Part shown: positions 5,861-6,314 of the stretch, one piece after another
How the letters are laid out: every line of letters begins with the position of its first letter
Position numbering within the stretch: the first letter of the stretch is position 1
Origin: Syntrophomonadaceae bacterium
Lineage (GTDB): Bacteria > Bacillota > Syntrophomonadia > Syntrophomonadales > Syntrophomonadaceae
Direction of reading: 5' to 3'
Assembly: GCA_012522705.1 (NCBI GenBank)
Contig: JAAYJY010000241.1
Location: 1 to 6,314, forward strand
Length of the DNA: 6,314 bases
Program-made: the position numbers and the translations under genes
Notes under the pieces: model-generated
What the model was told of the DNA's origin: nothing
The model's database searches: none
Seen by the model: the letters and a program-made list of their open reading frames with translations, nothing else

Positions 5861-6314
5861 TTATGGGCGAGCCTGGTAATCGGCCAACAACTGGCCGGCG
5901 CTGCTGGTACCCAACCGGTCCGCACCAGCCTCGATCATAGCCAAAGCCAGGTCCAGGTCCCTTATTCCTCCCGATGCCTTGATTTTAAGAGACGGCCTTT
6001 TATGCTTGATGATGTTGGCAATATCTTCGAGACTGGCCCCCCGGGGCCCGAATCCAGTAGAAGTCTTAACGAAATCAGCCTCGGTTTGGTTGATCAGAAT
6101 GATGAGCTCAGCCAGTTCTTCAACGCTCAAGAAAGCGGTTTCGATGATCACCTTGAGGATAAAACGATACTCCTGCTTGAGGGCGGCTATCGCGTCGATC
6201 TCTTGGCCCACGGTATGGTAGTCCCGGTCTTTTAGGGCCCCGATATTGATGACCATATCCAGTTCATCGGCTCCCTCTTCCAGAGCCGTGGCGGCCAGGT
6301 AAGCCTTGCTGGCC
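5861..6314 (-). CDS. deoC: Deoxyribose-phosphate aldolase, C-terminal part (5' end outside the window)
   Basis: The last 150 residues of a class I aldolase that splits 2-deoxyribose-5-phosphate into glyceraldehyde-3-phosphate and acetaldehyde in deoxynucleoside breakdown. The frame stays open to the right edge. Visible marks are ELDMVINIGALK (conserved active-site Asp), KVIIETAFL, the Schiff-base lysine in DFVKTSTGFGPRGA (codon at 6065-6067), the second active-site lysine in IKASGGIRD (codon at 5978-5980), and GADRLGTSSAG, the phosphate-binding end of the barrel. All expected catalytic residues in this part are present, so the visible portion looks functional. It lies 50 bp upstream of recO on the same strand; a link between deoxynucleoside catabolism and recO is not implied beyond shared transcription. 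Confidence 0.95.
   Translation of the reverse strand, partial: ASKAYLAATALEEGADELDMVINIGALKDRDYHTVGQEIDAIAALKQEYRFILKVIIETAFLSVEELAELIILINQTEADFVKTSTGFGPRGASLEDIANIIKHKRPSLKIKASGGIRDLDLALAMIEAGADRLGTSSAGQLLADYQARP

Overview
All supported genes lie on the minus strand, so the window reads from right to left in transcription order: deoC (3' part), recO, glyQ, glyS, a ccpN-like regulator, a PPDK regulatory protein (PDRP) gene, and ppdK (first 58 codons). The block recO-glyQ-glyS-ccpN-yqfL is the known Bacillus subtilis order. The split alpha/beta glycyl-tRNA synthetase, the tRNA-Gly T-box, the CcpN family and ppdK next to its PDRP point to a Firmicute. A clostridial lineage of the Peptococcaceae/Syntrophomonadaceae kind is my best guess; this is inference from gene content and cannot be settled here.

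Right part (about 5055-6314): the 3' two-thirds of deoxyribose-phosphate aldolase, 50 bp, then recO (DNA repair and recombination mediator with a four-cysteine zinc site). Middle (1741-5040): a transcription unit for glycyl-tRNA synthetase. It has a candidate promoter, a complete T-box riboswitch (specifier GGC, TGGA for the tRNA end, antiterminator and terminator competing for one strand), then glyQ and glyS overlapping by one base.

Left part (1-1740): a module for the pyruvate/phosphoenolpyruvate node. It holds an HTH plus two-CBS-domain repressor of the CcpN family, the bifunctional kinase/pyrophosphorylase PDRP, and pyruvate,phosphate dikinase, which PDRP is expected to switch on and off. 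Spacing is tight (16 bp, then an 8-bp overlap), so the three are probably one operon with translational coupling.

The most interesting non-coding element is the 84-bp gap in front of ccpN. It is mostly a 66-bp imperfect tandem duplication (32 + 34 bp). The copy overlapping the ccpN start contains an 11-bp match to the CcpN operator consensus as I remember it from B. subtilis, and the other copy has a degenerate version exactly 32 bp (about three helical turns) away. This suggests that the repressor controls its own operon, and with it PDRP and ppdK. ccpN also has no Shine-Dalgarno sequence and begins TTG-GTG-GTG straight after an in-frame stop. I see no mobile element, CRISPR array or foreign gene; apart from the ccpN upstream region the window is ordinary chromosomal backbone.
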